The position numbers and the translations under genes are program-made. From the NCBI GenBank assembly GCA_947627625.1, contig CANQWR010000002.1, forward strand, positions 1 to 64,000: a stretch of DNA of 64,000 nucleotides, read 5' to 3'. This DNA comes from an uncultured Ruminococcus sp. Lineage in GTDB: Bacteria > Bacillota > Clostridia > Oscillospirales > Ruminococcaceae. Position 1 is the first letter of the stretch. Every line of letters starts with the position of its first letter. Shown here in pieces: positions 18,586 to 27,559 of this stretch. Below the pieces are notes generated by a model. The model had not been told where the DNA came from and did no database searches. It saw only the letters and a list, made by a program, of their open reading frames with translations.

Positions 18586-18812
18586 TCTGCACCGCCTTTC
18601 AGAATTTTTTTAAGTCTGTCCACGTTAGACTTCCGCCTTTCGGCAGTAGTTTTTTCGTCAATAATATATCCGTTTTCGGTTAAAATAATCACGTCCCCCG
18701 CTTTCACGTTTTCGGGGAGGTACATCACAGAAATATCAATTATTTCACCGTTTTCCCTCTCAACTACAGCAAAATCCTGTTCAAACCTGTCTATAATAAA
18801 TTTTTCGGTCAT
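18582..18812 (-). CDS. DUF3006 domain protein
   Basis: A 76-residue small beta-rich protein matching DUF3006: the pattern IIDRFEQDFAVVE then LPENVKAGDVI. It overlaps both neighbours by four bases (ATGA type). DUF3006 genes are often found beside ComEC-like metallo-hydrolases, as here. Function unknown. Confidence 0.85.
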   Translation of the reverse strand: MTEKFIIDRFEQDFAVVERENGEIIDISVMYLPENVKAGDVIILTENGYIIDEKTTAERRKSNVDRLKKILKGGAE

Positions 18813-19714
18813 GGTTTTTCCTCCGAAATTTCGTAGTCCTCACCATCGGACTTGAAAACAACAGTGCCGTTAATGTCGGTGCGGTAAATTCTGTCTGTAT
18901 ATTTTGAAAGTTTTTCGAGAGTCACGTCTTTGGGGTGTCCGTAGGAGTTTCCCACACCGCAGGATATTACCGCATATTCGGGGGTTACGGCTTTGAGGAA
19001 CTCCTCCGAAGAGGAGGTGTCACTGCCGTGATGACCGACTTTCAGAACGTCCGCATCGACAAAAGCACCCGCCTGTAAAATTTCTTTTTCGGCGAGACTT
19101 TCAGCGTCACCCGTGAAGAGAAAACTGTTGTCGCCGTGGGACATATAGACCACTACTGAATAGTTATTAGCATTGCTGTAATCGTCACTGTTCGGGGCTA
19201 TTATGGTACACTCCGCACTGCCAATTTTGATTTTCCTGTTCAGCTGTGCCTCTGTGAGATTTATATTTTCCTCCTCAACAGCGTCAAGGAATTTTGTGAA
19301 ATATACAGTTGACGGAACGTCACCGTCATCGAGGTGGGGGATTATAAATTCACCGACTTCAAAATTTTTTACTATTTCGGACATACCGCCCATGTGGTCC
19401 GAATGGGGGTGAGTGCCGATAATGTAGTCAATATTTTCGACACCCATATTTTTGAGATAGCCCGTGACTGTATCCGCTTCTGACTTCTCACCGCAGTCTA
19501 TGAGCATATTGTCGTCACCCGAGGATATGTATATACTGTCGCCCTGCCCGACATCGATATAGTGTACTTCCAGTTCCGAGACGGCATTATTTTCGGGTAC
19601 GGCAAGCGGAACGCCTATAATTCCTGCAATTATGACGGCAATTATCCATATCAGATTTTTGAGATTAAATTTTTTGCCGGAATTTTTTTCAGTGTTTTTT
19701 TCCTCTTGAGCCAA
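18809..19714 (-). CDS. ComEC-like metallo-beta-lactamase-fold hydrolase
   Basis: About 301 residues: an N-terminal membrane anchor (about residues 18-40) and an extracytoplasmic MBL domain with the zinc motif HPHSDHMGG, LIDCG, and HHGSDTSS. It resembles the hydrolase domain of ComEC, thought to degrade the non-transported DNA strand, but lacks the channel. TTG 19714 is the best start because GGAG sits eight bases upstream; a GTG at 19723 directly abuts the ribosome site. The gene overlaps the end of ygiQ by 26 bases. Confidence 0.85.
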   Translation of the reverse strand: MAQEEKNTEKNSGKKFNLKNLIWIIAVIIAGIIGVPLAVPENNAVSELEVHYIDVGQGDSIYISSGDDNMLIDCGEKSEADTVTGYLKNMGVENIDYIIGTHPHSDHMGGMSEIVKNFEVGEFIIPHLDDGDVPSTVYFTKFLDAVEEENINLTEAQLNRKIKIGSAECTIIAPNSDDYSNANNYSVVVYMSHGDNSFLFTGDAESLAEKEILQAGAFVDADVLKVGHHGSDTSSSEEFLKAVTPEYAVISCGVGNSYGHPKDVTLEKLSKYTDRIYRTDINGTVVFKSDGEDYEISEEKP

Positions 19715-21572
19715 ATTTTTCACTCCTGTTTTTGTTTTTAATATTATTATTATTTTTTATATTATTTTTCGCACCTGTGCTGTCGTCACGGACAAGGCAT
19801 TTCGGGGAATTTCCTATCAAATCGGTTCTGCCCGCTTTTTTCAGAGCCTTCAGGACTATTTCCCTGTTCTGCGGTCTGAAATACTGGAGCAAAGCCCTCT
19901 GCATAGCCTTGTCCTCTGCACTTTTCGGCACATAGACTTCTTTGAGCGTATAGGGATCAAGCCCCGTGTAGAACATACAAGTTGAGATAGTGCCGGGGGT
20001 GGGGTAGAAGTCTTGGACCTGTTCGGGACGTATCTTGTTTTCTTTCAGAAAAAGAGCGAGTTCTATTGCGTCATTGAGGGTACTCCCGGGGTGGGAGGAC
20101 ATTAGATACGGCACAAGATACTGTTCCTTGCCGATACTCTTTGTAATTTCGTAAAATCTCTTCTGAAATTTTTTGTAAGCTTCAATGTGAGGTTTGCCCA
20201 TTTTGTCAAGCACCGCCGAGGAACAGTGTTCGGGAGCGACTTTCAGTTGACCGCTGACGTGGTACTGAATAAGTTCCCTTAGAAAATCCTCGTTTTTGTC
20301 CTGCATAAGGTAGTCAAACCTTATACCCGAGCGTATAAAGACACGTTTCACGCCCTTGATACTCCTGAGTTTTCGGAGAATATCAAGATATTCGGAGTGG
20401 TCGGCTTTGAGAGCCGGACAGGGTACGGGTGCGAGACATTTTTTTCCTTTGCAAAGTCCCGCTTTGAGTTGCTTTTCACAGGAGGTGTGACGGAAATTTG
20501 CGGTCGGACCGCCTACATCGTGTATATATCCCTTGAAATCGGGCATATGCGTGAGTTTTTCAGCCTCTTCGAGAATGGACTTTTCACTCCTCACGGAGAC
20601 ACGTCTGCCTTGATGGAGTGCAATGGAACAGAAATTGCAGAACCCGAAACAACCTCTGTTGTGAGTGATAGAGAATTTGACTTCCTCAATGCCCGGGACA
20701 CCGCCGAGTTTTTCATAAGAGGGGTGATAATTTTTAGTGTAGGGGAGGGAGTATATATAGTCAAGTTCTTCAGTTGTGAGACTGTAGGCGGGCGGGTTCT
20801 GGACAAGCATTGTGTCACCGTGTCTCTGCGTGACGATTTTTCCGTAAATTTCGTCTTGCTGGTCGTACTGTATTCTTGTCGCCTTTGCGTACTCCCTCTT
20901 GTTGTCACGCACCTGTTCAAAAGACGGACACTGTGCGGAACCTATGGGAGTGTTCACGGGTTCGGTGAGATAGCAAGTCCCCCTTATATCGGTAATATTT
21001 TTAATATTTTCACCGCTTGCGAGACGAGTGCAGAGTTCCCGAATCTGGTGTTCGCCCATGCCGTACATGAGAATATCGGCAGTACTGTCAACGAGTACGG
21101 ACGGCATAACGGAATCGCTCCAGTAGTCATAGTGTGCAAAACGTCTGAGAGAGGCTTCAAGACCGCCTATTCCTATGGGAATATCCCCGAAATACTCACG
21201 GATTTTTCGGCAGTAGACAGTAACAGCTCTGTCGGGACGTTTTCCCGCTTTTCCGCCTGCCGTGTACGCATCATCGGAACGCTTTTTCTTTGCGGACGTG
21301 TAGTGTGCGACCATGGAGTCAATATTTCCCGCTGTCACGAGAAAAGCGTATTTAGGACTTCCGAAACGCCTGAAATCCCTGTCGGAACGCCAGTCGGGCT
21401 GGGAGATTATCCCGATAGTAAAGCCCAAATCCTGAATAAGCCTTGTGACTATCGCCATACCGAAACTTGGGTGGTCAACATAAGCGTCACCCGTTATGTA
21501 GATAAAATCAAACTGTTCTATGCCCATTTCAAGCATTTCTTTTTTTGTCATGGGCAGAAAATCGTTGTACAA
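19689..21572 (-). CDS. ygiQ: YgiQ-family radical SAM protein
   Basis: About 627 residues. The N-terminal UPF0313 region has TGDAYVDHPSFGMA, the radical SAM cluster motif is CFGFCNFC, and a C-terminal basic tail follows. The biochemical reaction of YgiQ is not established. TTG 21572 is preferred as start: AGGCGG lies six bases upstream and the protein then begins with the expected FLPM-containing segment. The frame continues upstream into a family A repeat, which is why a longer prediction would be wrong. Confidence 0.9.
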   Translation of the reverse strand: MYNDFLPMTKKEMLEMGIEQFDFIYITGDAYVDHPSFGMAIVTRLIQDLGFTIGIISQPDWRSDRDFRRFGSPKYAFLVTAGNIDSMVAHYTSAKKKRSDDAYTAGGKAGKRPDRAVTVYCRKIREYFGDIPIGIGGLEASLRRFAHYDYWSDSVMPSVLVDSTADILMYGMGEHQIRELCTRLASGENIKNITDIRGTCYLTEPVNTPIGSAQCPSFEQVRDNKREYAKATRIQYDQQDEIYGKIVTQRHGDTMLVQNPPAYSLTTEELDYIYSLPYTKNYHPSYEKLGGVPGIEEVKFSITHNRGCFGFCNFCSIALHQGRRVSVRSEKSILEEAEKLTHMPDFKGYIHDVGGPTANFRHTSCEKQLKAGLCKGKKCLAPVPCPALKADHSEYLDILRKLRSIKGVKRVFIRSGIRFDYLMQDKNEDFLRELIQYHVSGQLKVAPEHCSSAVLDKMGKPHIEAYKKFQKRFYEITKSIGKEQYLVPYLMSSHPGSTLNDAIELALFLKENKIRPEQVQDFYPTPGTISTCMFYTGLDPYTLKEVYVPKSAEDKAMQRALLQYFRPQNREIVLKALKKAGRTDLIGNSPKCLVRDDSTGAKNNIKNNNNIKNKNRSEKFGSRGKKH

Positions 21573-21614
21573 AATATCACCGCCTTTTATTTTGTGGACT
21601 GTTGGGGACTTCAT

Positions 21615-21703
21615 GCAAATTTTAATTAGAACGATTAGGGGCAACGCCCCCTGCCCCTTATCGTTCTAACGGGGGTTCGGGGGCAGAGCCCCCGGTAATA
21701 AGT
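21615..21703. repeat. Short family A mosaic
   Basis: G/C hairpin words GGGGGCAGAGCCCCC and GGGGCAACGCCCC with two ATCGTTCTAA flanks lie between ftsK and ygiQ. The copy starts two bases after the ftsK stop and may act as its terminator. Confidence 0.85.
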
Positions 21704-21704
21704 T

Positions 21705-24374
21705 TTAAGATTTTGATTTAGCAGTTTTTCTCCTGTTTTCGTACTGCATTCTTGACATCAGTACTTTTCTGGGCTTTGAGCCTTCACTCGCCCCGACAAC
21801 TCCCATCTCTTCAAGAGTGTCGATAATTCTTGCAGCCCTTGCGTAGCCGAGTTTGAGTTTCCTCTGCAGCATAGACGTGGAAATCTGTCCCGCATTCACA
21901 GCGACTTCAATAGCCCTCTCAACGTAGTCTTCGTCTGTACCTGTCTCAAAACCCGTGGAGTGGGAGACATCTTTTTCGCCCTTTCCGACGGGAATAAAGC
22001 TCTCAACAGCCTCTATTATATCAAGGTCATATTCGCTCTCCGACTGTGATTTTATAAAATCGAGAGTTGAATTTATGTCCTCATTTGAAGCAAAACAGCC
22101 CTGAACTCTCAGAGGATCGCTTGAACCTATGGGGAGGTACAGCATATCACCGTTACCGAGAAGTTTGTCCGCACCGCTCTGGTCTATAATAGTACGGGAG
22201 TCCACCTGTGACATCACAGAGAGAGCTATACGGCTTGGAATATTGGCTTTTATGAGACCTGTTATAACGTCAGTGGTAGGACGTTGAGTAGCGACAACAA
22301 GGTGAATACCTGCTGCACGTCCCATCTGTGCAAGACGGCAGATAGACTCCTCGACTTCTTTTCCTGCGACAAGCATCATGTCTGCAAGTTCGTCAATAAA
22401 TATAACTATTTGCGGGATAGGGGACATATCGTCCTCTTCTTCGGCAAGCTGATTGTAGGACTTCAAATCGTTCACGGAAGCGTCCGCAAAAGTCTGGTAT
22501 CTCTTCATCATCTCACTGACAGCCCAGCCGAGAGCCCCCGCCGCTTTTTTTGCGTTGGTGACTATTGGGATGAGAAGGTGCGGTATTCCCTCAAAGACTT
22601 TGAACTCAACAATTTTGGGATCTATCAGGATAAATTTGACCTGTTCGGGGGAAGCGTTGTACATGATACTCATAATTATGGAGCGGGTGCAGACAGATTT
22701 TCCCGAACCTGTAGTGCCTGCTATTATGACGTGGGGCATTTTGGCTATGTCACCGAGAATAATATTTCCGGCTATGTCCTTTCCGACAGCAAAAGTCAGA
22801 CGGCTTTTAGAGTTTCTGAACTCAGGAGAGGACAGCATTTCACGCATTGTCACGATGTCCTTGTGTTCGTTGGGGACTTCTATACCTATGACGGATTTTC
22901 CCGGAACGGGTGCTTCAATTCTGACACCCCTTGCAGCGAGACTCAGAGCAATATCGTCCTCAAGACTTCTTATTTTTGAGACTTTCACCCCTGCGGCGGG
23001 TTGGATCTCGTAACGTGTTATAGACGGACCTCTGAATATATTTTTTATAGTGACCTCAACGTTGAAATTTTGCAGAGTGGTCTGTATTATGTCGGCTTTT
23101 TCACGCATTTCGGCAATAGCCTCTTCACTTCCCGAATATGTATCAGGAGGGGTGAGAAGTTCCACAGAGGGGAGTATATATAGTTTGGAACGTGATTTTT
23201 TTCTTGTTGTGGTGAAATCACCGTCGGGGTTTCTCTTTTTGTAGACCGCACGCTCTATAAGTCTCTCAAGATTTTCGTCGGGGTAGACGTTTTCGATTCC
23301 GTCGGTCGGTACTCCCGATATTATTTTTTCCTCATAGGGAGTTTCGGGAGGTTTTTTTGTCTTCCGTTCGGTCTCATAGGGGAGAGGAATATCAATAGTG
23401 AAATCGCCGTTTTTTTCGGTGCTGATTATCTTCTCACGGACGTGCTGTTCGGGCGGGGGAGGAGACTCTTCGGGTGGGAGTTCTTCACCGCCGTCACGAT
23501 TGTTTATCATCTCAAAAGCCTCAATATCGGCGTGGAAACTGCGTTTTTCAGCCTCTTCGGTCTCCTCATCGGGTTCATAATCATCGGTAAAAGCGTCCTG
23601 AAAGTCCTCCCCCATCATGACCATTCTGAAACCCGTGACGTATTTTCCGAAAGCCTTGAACGGTTTGGAAATCCAGTCAAAGAACTGTATAATACCCATG
23701 CCTTTCAGGAGACTGAGGACCACAAATATCATGATTATAGTTATTATTTTTGCACCTACAGAGCCGAATATTGACAGCAGCGGACCTGCGATAAGGAGCG
23801 ATGCAACTCCCCCGCCTTTGAGACTTTTTCCCTGACTGAACATTGCAGACATAGTTTCTTTGAAACTGTCTCCGGGGATAGTCCCCGACACGAAAATCTG
23901 TATAAAGGCACTCAGCAGAAATATCATTGCAACCCCGAACAGAGCCCTGCCCGTTATATTTTCGGAACTCTTCTCCCTGCCTATATTTACCGCCGTGTAC
24001 ATGAGTATGACGGGTACAAAAAGTGCGGAAAAACCGAAAAGACCGAGAAAGAAATTGTGAAAAGCCCTCCAGCCGTCAGTACCCTTTATAAGCACCATGA
24101 GGAGAAAAGTAAAGCCGAGTGCAAAGAGTACGACGGACATATTTTTATTCTGACGGTTCACGGTCTCTTCGAGCTTTTTGAGTGCGGGAGACTTTCCCCC
24201 CGAATCGGCTTTTTTCTTTTCGTCACCCTTTTGTTTCTGTGGAGTTTTATTTGCGGAAGATTTTCCTCCACCTCCTCCTTTTGCGGAGTTTTTCGCATTT
24301 TTTCCGCCCTTTTGCGAACTGCCGTTTTTTTTCGCACTGTCTCCGTTTTTTTTGTTTTTATTATTATCTGCCAT
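21705..24374 (-). CDS. ftsK: FtsK/SpoIIIE DNA translocase
   Basis: An 889-residue septal DNA pump. A Lys-rich low-complexity N-terminus (about 70 residues) precedes four membrane helices, an acidic linker (to about 390), the RecA-like motor with Walker A GTTGSGKS and Walker B region IVIFIDELADMM, and a C-terminal winged-helix gamma domain (LQRKLKLGYARAARI) that reads DNA polarity signals. In a spore former the same protein may drive chromosome transfer into the forespore (SpoIIIE role). It lies directly after tepA, as in Bacillus, and probably shares the promoter at 25207-25235. Confidence 0.95.
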   Translation of the reverse strand: MADNNKNKKNGDSAKKNGSSQKGGKNAKNSAKGGGGGKSSANKTPQKQKGDEKKKADSGGKSPALKKLEETVNRQNKNMSVVLFALGFTFLLMVLIKGTDGWRAFHNFFLGLFGFSALFVPVILMYTAVNIGREKSSENITGRALFGVAMIFLLSAFIQIFVSGTIPGDSFKETMSAMFSQGKSLKGGGVASLLIAGPLLSIFGSVGAKIITIIMIFVVLSLLKGMGIIQFFDWISKPFKAFGKYVTGFRMVMMGEDFQDAFTDDYEPDEETEEAEKRSFHADIEAFEMINNRDGGEELPPEESPPPPEQHVREKIISTEKNGDFTIDIPLPYETERKTKKPPETPYEEKIISGVPTDGIENVYPDENLERLIERAVYKKRNPDGDFTTTRKKSRSKLYILPSVELLTPPDTYSGSEEAIAEMREKADIIQTTLQNFNVEVTIKNIFRGPSITRYEIQPAAGVKVSKIRSLEDDIALSLAARGVRIEAPVPGKSVIGIEVPNEHKDIVTMREMLSSPEFRNSKSRLTFAVGKDIAGNIILGDIAKMPHVIIAGTTGSGKSVCTRSIIMSIMYNASPEQVKFILIDPKIVEFKVFEGIPHLLIPIVTNAKKAAGALGWAVSEMMKRYQTFADASVNDLKSYNQLAEEEDDMSPIPQIVIFIDELADMMLVAGKEVEESICRLAQMGRAAGIHLVVATQRPTTDVITGLIKANIPSRIALSVMSQVDSRTIIDQSGADKLLGNGDMLYLPIGSSDPLRVQGCFASNEDINSTLDFIKSQSESEYDLDIIEAVESFIPVGKGEKDVSHSTGFETGTDEDYVERAIEVAVNAGQISTSMLQRKLKLGYARAARIIDTLEEMGVVGASEGSKPRKVLMSRMQYENRRKTAKSKS

Positions 24375-24394
24375 TTTATTTTCCCCAGTGAAAT

Positions 24395-24447
24395 TTTTTA
24401 TTTAATTTAATTAAATTTATTTATATTTAATTTTTATTTAATTAAAA
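24395..24447. repeat. TTTAATTT-type AT tract
   Basis: AT-only low-complexity spacer between tepA and ftsK, made of irregular TTTAATTT and TTTATTTA words. Confidence 0.75.
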
Positions 24448-25125
24448 TTATTTATATCTTTTTTCGGTGTTTTCAATCATCTTGTAAAGGCACTCCATAG
24501 CGTCACTAAGTCCGCCGAGTTCGTCTATAAGACCGAGTTTTACCGCATCTGCACCTTCAAGAACCGAACCGACATCGAGGACAAGTTCCTGAGTGTTCAT
24601 CATAAGTTCCCTTAAATTATTTTCCATGATACGGCTGTTGTCCGTAATAAAGCTGATAATTCTGTCCTGCATTTTCTCAAAGTAGTCGAGAGTCTGCGGC
24701 ACACCGAGAACAGTCCCGTTCATTCTGACGGGGTGTATAGTCATTGAAGCGGACGGCACTATGAAAGAGTGTTTTGCACTGACCGCAAGGGGTACGCCTA
24801 TAGAGTGACCTCCCCCCAGAACCAAAGAGACGGTGGGAGTTTTCATACCCGCTATAAGTTCAGCGATAGCAAGCCCCGCCTCAACGTCACCGCCTACAGT
24901 GTTCAGGACGATAAGAAGCCCCTCAACGCTCCTGTCCTGTTCAATAGCAACGAGTGCAGGGATAATGTGTTCATATTTGGTAGTTTTATTTTGTTCGGCG
25001 AGAACATAGTGACCCTCAATCTGTCCTATGACAGTGAGACAGTGAATGAGATGTTTTGCATTCTGAGAGACTGTCTCACCGTTGTCCCGAATTTCATCAA
25101 AATTTTTTTCATCTTCTCCGTTCAA
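24448..25125 (-). CDS. tepA: TepA/ClpP-like serine protease
   Basis: About 225 residues, ClpP/crotonase fold. The nucleophile serine is in GGGHSIGVP and the active-site histidine in MTIHPVRM. TepA is described in Bacillus as an intracellular ClpP-like protease involved in degrading small acid-soluble spore proteins. Start at TTG 25125 (GGGAGAG six bases upstream). The longer frame from GTG 25206 cannot be used because that codon directly follows the -10 box of the promoter. The gene precedes ftsK/spoIIIE as in Bacillus. Confidence 0.88.
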   Translation of the reverse strand: MNGEDEKNFDEIRDNGETVSQNAKHLIHCLTVIGQIEGHYVLAEQNKTTKYEHIIPALVAIEQDRSVEGLLIVLNTVGGDVEAGLAIAELIAGMKTPTVSLVLGGGHSIGVPLAVSAKHSFIVPSASMTIHPVRMNGTVLGVPQTLDYFEKMQDRIISFITDNSRIMENNLRELMMNTQELVLDVGSVLEGADAVKLGLIDELGGLSDAMECLYKMIENTEKRYK

Positions 25126-25206
25126 ACTGAAGCTCTCCCATCGTATATATTGTCCGAATCTCACACGGACAGATATATTCTGTGCAGGAAAAGACGTTAT
25201 ATACAC

Positions 25207-25235
25207 ATTATAAACGTAATTTTATAAAAAGTCAA
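25207..25235 (-). promoter_or_regulatory. SigA-type promoter for tepA-ftsK
   Basis: TTGACT at 25235-25230 and TATAAT at 25212-25207 with a 17-base spacer. Transcription would begin near 25200, leaving a leader of about 75 bases before the TTG start. Confidence 0.85.
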
Positions 25236-25255
25236 GCAATTTTGACGTATTGGGG

Positions 25256-25428
25256 GGACTGCTTTGTGGGGGGCTCTGCCCCCCACTCCCCCCGTTAGAA
25301 CGATAAGGGGCAGGGGGCGTTGCCCCCTGAACCTCTACTGGGGGCTTTGCCCCCAGACCCCCACAAGGGGCTCTGCCCCTTGACCCCGTCGGGGGGAAGA
25401 ATCCCCCCGAACCCCCCATGATAGAAAC
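25256..25428 (-). repeat. Family A mosaic
   Basis: Minus-strand orientation: CATGGGGGG head, several G/C hairpin words and ATCGTTCTAAC. It lies between the divergent tepA and EAL genes, upstream of the tepA promoter. Confidence 0.85.
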
Positions 25429-25465
25429 AAGAAGTAATTGGGGGAGAGAAGACAAAAAGTTTCAC

Positions 25466-25563
25466 TAAACTTGAATAGTCGCACAACTAAAAATATCTAA
25501 TCACGGGTTTCCAAAGGGGGTTTCCCCCTTTGGCAGGGGGTGTGGGGGGCAGAGCCCCCCACA
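25466..25563 (+). repeat. Family B repeat module, copy 2
   Basis: Same order as copies at 7610 and 55618: ACTTGAATAGT, ACTAAAAATATCTAATCACGG, CCAAAGGGGG/CCCCCTTTGG hairpin, GGGGGGCAGAGCCCCCC. It precedes the EAL gene by about 140 bases. Confidence 0.85.
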
Positions 25564-25704
25564 GACTGTTCTAAAATCTTTTGAAATAAAGTTTGAAGAT
25601 AAAAAACTATTTCATGAAATTTTTACAGAAAATTAAGAAAATATTCAGAAAAATATGATATTATAGTGTGCAGGAAATCCATAATAAGACGGCGGTGATA
25701 ATTT

Positions 25705-26895
25705 ATGTATACAGTTGAAGAAATTTTTGAAGCAATGGAAAAGGGAGAATTGCAGGCTTACTATCAGCCACAGTACGATGCAATGACGTGCGGTATAACG
25801 AGTGCGGAGGCACTTGTCAGGTGGGTAAAGCCCGACGGAAAAGTCATATCTCCCGCAATGTTCATACCCGAAGCGGAGAAGTCGGACGCAATTACCGCAA
25901 TAGACTGGTATATGCTTGAATGTGCGTGCCGTATGCTGAAAAAGCAGGAGGAGGACGGCAGACAGTTCCCCGTTGCGGTGAACTTCTCCAGACGGCACAT
26001 AGGCGAGGAGGGTTTTATAGAGAGACTCTCAAAGACGGTCGACGGCTATGGTCTTGATCACTCTCTTATAGAAGTGGAGATAACGGAGTCCGCAATGGTG
26101 GACGACATGGACAGCATACTTGAATGGATAAGTGACGTACACAATGCGGGATTTATAGTGGCAATTGACGATTTCGGAAGCGGTCTTTCGTCTTTGCAGT
26201 TTGTAAAGGAGATGCCCGCCGACATTCTGAAAATAGACAAGTCGCTTCTCAGCGAGAACTGTGAGAACGAAAAAGAGAGGATAGTACTTGAGAGTATATT
26301 CTACTTTGCGAACAGGTTAAATATGACGACTATTGCGGAGGGTGTCGAGACAAAGGAACAGCTCTCATTTATGAGAACCTGTGACTGCAAAAAAATTCAG
26401 GGTTACTACTTTGCGAGACCAATGAATGAGAGTGACTATTTACAGCTCTGCCGAGAGTACATATGTGTTGACAATACCGCCGATATTCTGGAGATACAGG
26501 CACCGACGAGTGCATTGAATCTGCTGATGAAAGTGGTTTTCAGGAGATACCCGCTTGTCATATTCTCAAATCTGACGAGGAACAGTTTTTACATGATGAC
26601 TTACAAGGAGTTCACCTCAACGGGCTGTCCGTCAACGGGAGTCTTTGACGAGCTTATAGAACACGGTACTCTGTCCATGCACCCCGATGACCGTGAAGCG
26701 TTTTCAACGACTTTCAACAGGCTGAATCTGCTGTCCGCCCACGAAAACGGTGTAAAAGAAGTGAGACTTATAACGAAACAGCTTGGCGACGACGGAGTTT
26801 ACAGGCGTGTGGAGACAACGGACTATTTCGTAAAAAGCCCGTCATCGGAGGACGTTCTTGTGATAACGCTCTGTGACAATCTCCCCGAAGATTAA
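25705..26895 (+). CDS. EAL-domain cyclic-di-GMP phosphodiesterase
   Basis: A 396-residue protein with no membrane segment. An EAL domain occupies residues 1-250 with all catalytic motifs seen: EALVRW (35-40), NFSRRH, EITES, DDFGSG, KIDKS, AEGVET and GYYFARP. It should hydrolyse c-di-GMP to pGpG. Residues about 270-390 form a second domain (VIFSNLTRNSFYMM, LSMHPDDREAF) that looks PAS-like and may sense a signal; this part is inference. No GGDEF domain is attached. ATG start with GGCGGTGA upstream. Confidence 0.9.
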   Translation: MYTVEEIFEAMEKGELQAYYQPQYDAMTCGITSAEALVRWVKPDGKVISPAMFIPEAEKSDAITAIDWYMLECACRMLKKQEEDGRQFPVAVNFSRRHIGEEGFIERLSKTVDGYGLDHSLIEVEITESAMVDDMDSILEWISDVHNAGFIVAIDDFGSGLSSLQFVKEMPADILKIDKSLLSENCENEKERIVLESIFYFANRLNMTTIAEGVETKEQLSFMRTCDCKKIQGYYFARPMNESDYLQLCREYICVDNTADILEIQAPTSALNLLMKVVFRRYPLVIFSNLTRNSFYMMTYKEFTSTGCPSTGVFDELIEHGTLSMHPDDREAFSTTFNRLNLLSAHENGVKEVRLITKQLGDDGVYRRVETTDYFVKSPSSEDVLVITLCDNLPED

Positions 26896-26934
26896 AAAAT
26901 CTGCATTTGAATTGAGAATTTTTTCTGAAAACAC

Positions 26935-26963
26935 TGGACAAAAGTCTGACAATGTGATATAAT
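26935..26963 (+). promoter_or_regulatory. SigA-type promoter
   Basis: TGGACA and TATAAT separated by 17 bases, about 40 bases before the small Cys-containing gene at 27011. Confidence 0.75.
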
Positions 26964-27010
26964 ATAAAATATAATCATAACAATCAATTTATAATCAGAG
27001 GTGATTTTTT

Positions 27011-27331
27011 ATGGCACTGTTTTTCAAGGGTACAAACTATTTTGATAAAAATATAAAACCAAAGTGCGACTACTGTCACTTTGGCAGAAGAACTAAAGAT
27101 GGCGACAAGGTTCTGTGTGAGAAGAGGGGAATGGTTCAGAGGGAATATTTCTGCGGAAAATTTATCTACTCACCTCTGAAGAGGATTCCCGTTAAACAGC
27201 TCAATTTTGTCGGAAGTCTCGCCGATGAAGATATGTATATGGAGTCGGCGGGGGACGTTGCAGAGAAGAACGAGGAGAGTGAGAAAGAGAAGCCGGAGGA
27301 GAAGTCCGATAAAAAAACTGAGGACAAGTGA
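27011..27331 (+). CDS. Small four-cysteine protein, unknown function
   Basis: A 106-residue protein I do not recognise by name. Residues 17-50 hold four cysteines (CDYC, then LCEKRG, then FCGKF) that could bind a metal. The C-terminal 35 residues are a Glu/Lys-rich disordered tail. A good ribosome site (AGAGGTGA) and a consensus promoter support expression. The tRNA-Leu gene follows 60 bases downstream and may be on the same transcript. Confidence 0.75.
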   Translation: MALFFKGTNYFDKNIKPKCDYCHFGRRTKDGDKVLCEKRGMVQREYFCGKFIYSPLKRIPVKQLNFVGSLADEDMYMESAGDVAEKNEESEKEKPEEKSDKKTEDK

Positions 27332-27390
27332 TTAAAAAGTTCTCTTGCGATAAAAAGCGGGATAGTTCCATAGCGGACTTTTCCGCATAC

Positions 27391-27472
27391 GCATCTGTGG
27401 TGAAACTGGCAGACACGCAAGATTTAGGTTCTTGTGCCGAGAGGCGTGCAGGTTCGATTCCTGTCAGATGCA
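27391..27472 (+). tRNA. tRNA-Leu (TAG)
   Basis: The acceptor arm GCATCTG pairs with CAGATGC. The anticodon loop TTTAGGT between CAAGA and TCTTG gives anticodon TAG. Also seen are a class II variable arm and the TTCGATTC T-loop. CCA is not encoded. Confidence 0.95.
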
Positions 27473-27508
27473 CTGTATTTTGTTTTATTATTTATACTAT
27501 ACTCACAA

Positions 27509-27548
27509 AAAGGAGCAGGGTTCGGAAACCCTGCTCCTTTGTTTTTTA
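27509..27548. terminator. Bidirectional terminator after tRNA-Leu
   Basis: A 14-bp stem (AGGAGCAGGGTT with its complement, 27509-27522 and 27527-27540) is followed by a T-rich run. It also ends the convergent minus-strand gene at 27560. Confidence 0.9.
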
Positions 27549-27559
27549 TTTTTTTATTC

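Noticed and set aside
20397-21629. A 410-codon plus-strand frame opposite ygiQ
   Set aside because: Composition is that of an antisense frame, while the minus strand encodes an intact radical SAM protein.
25204-25206. GTG at 25206 as tepA start
   Set aside because: It directly follows the -10 box, so it would not be in the transcript.
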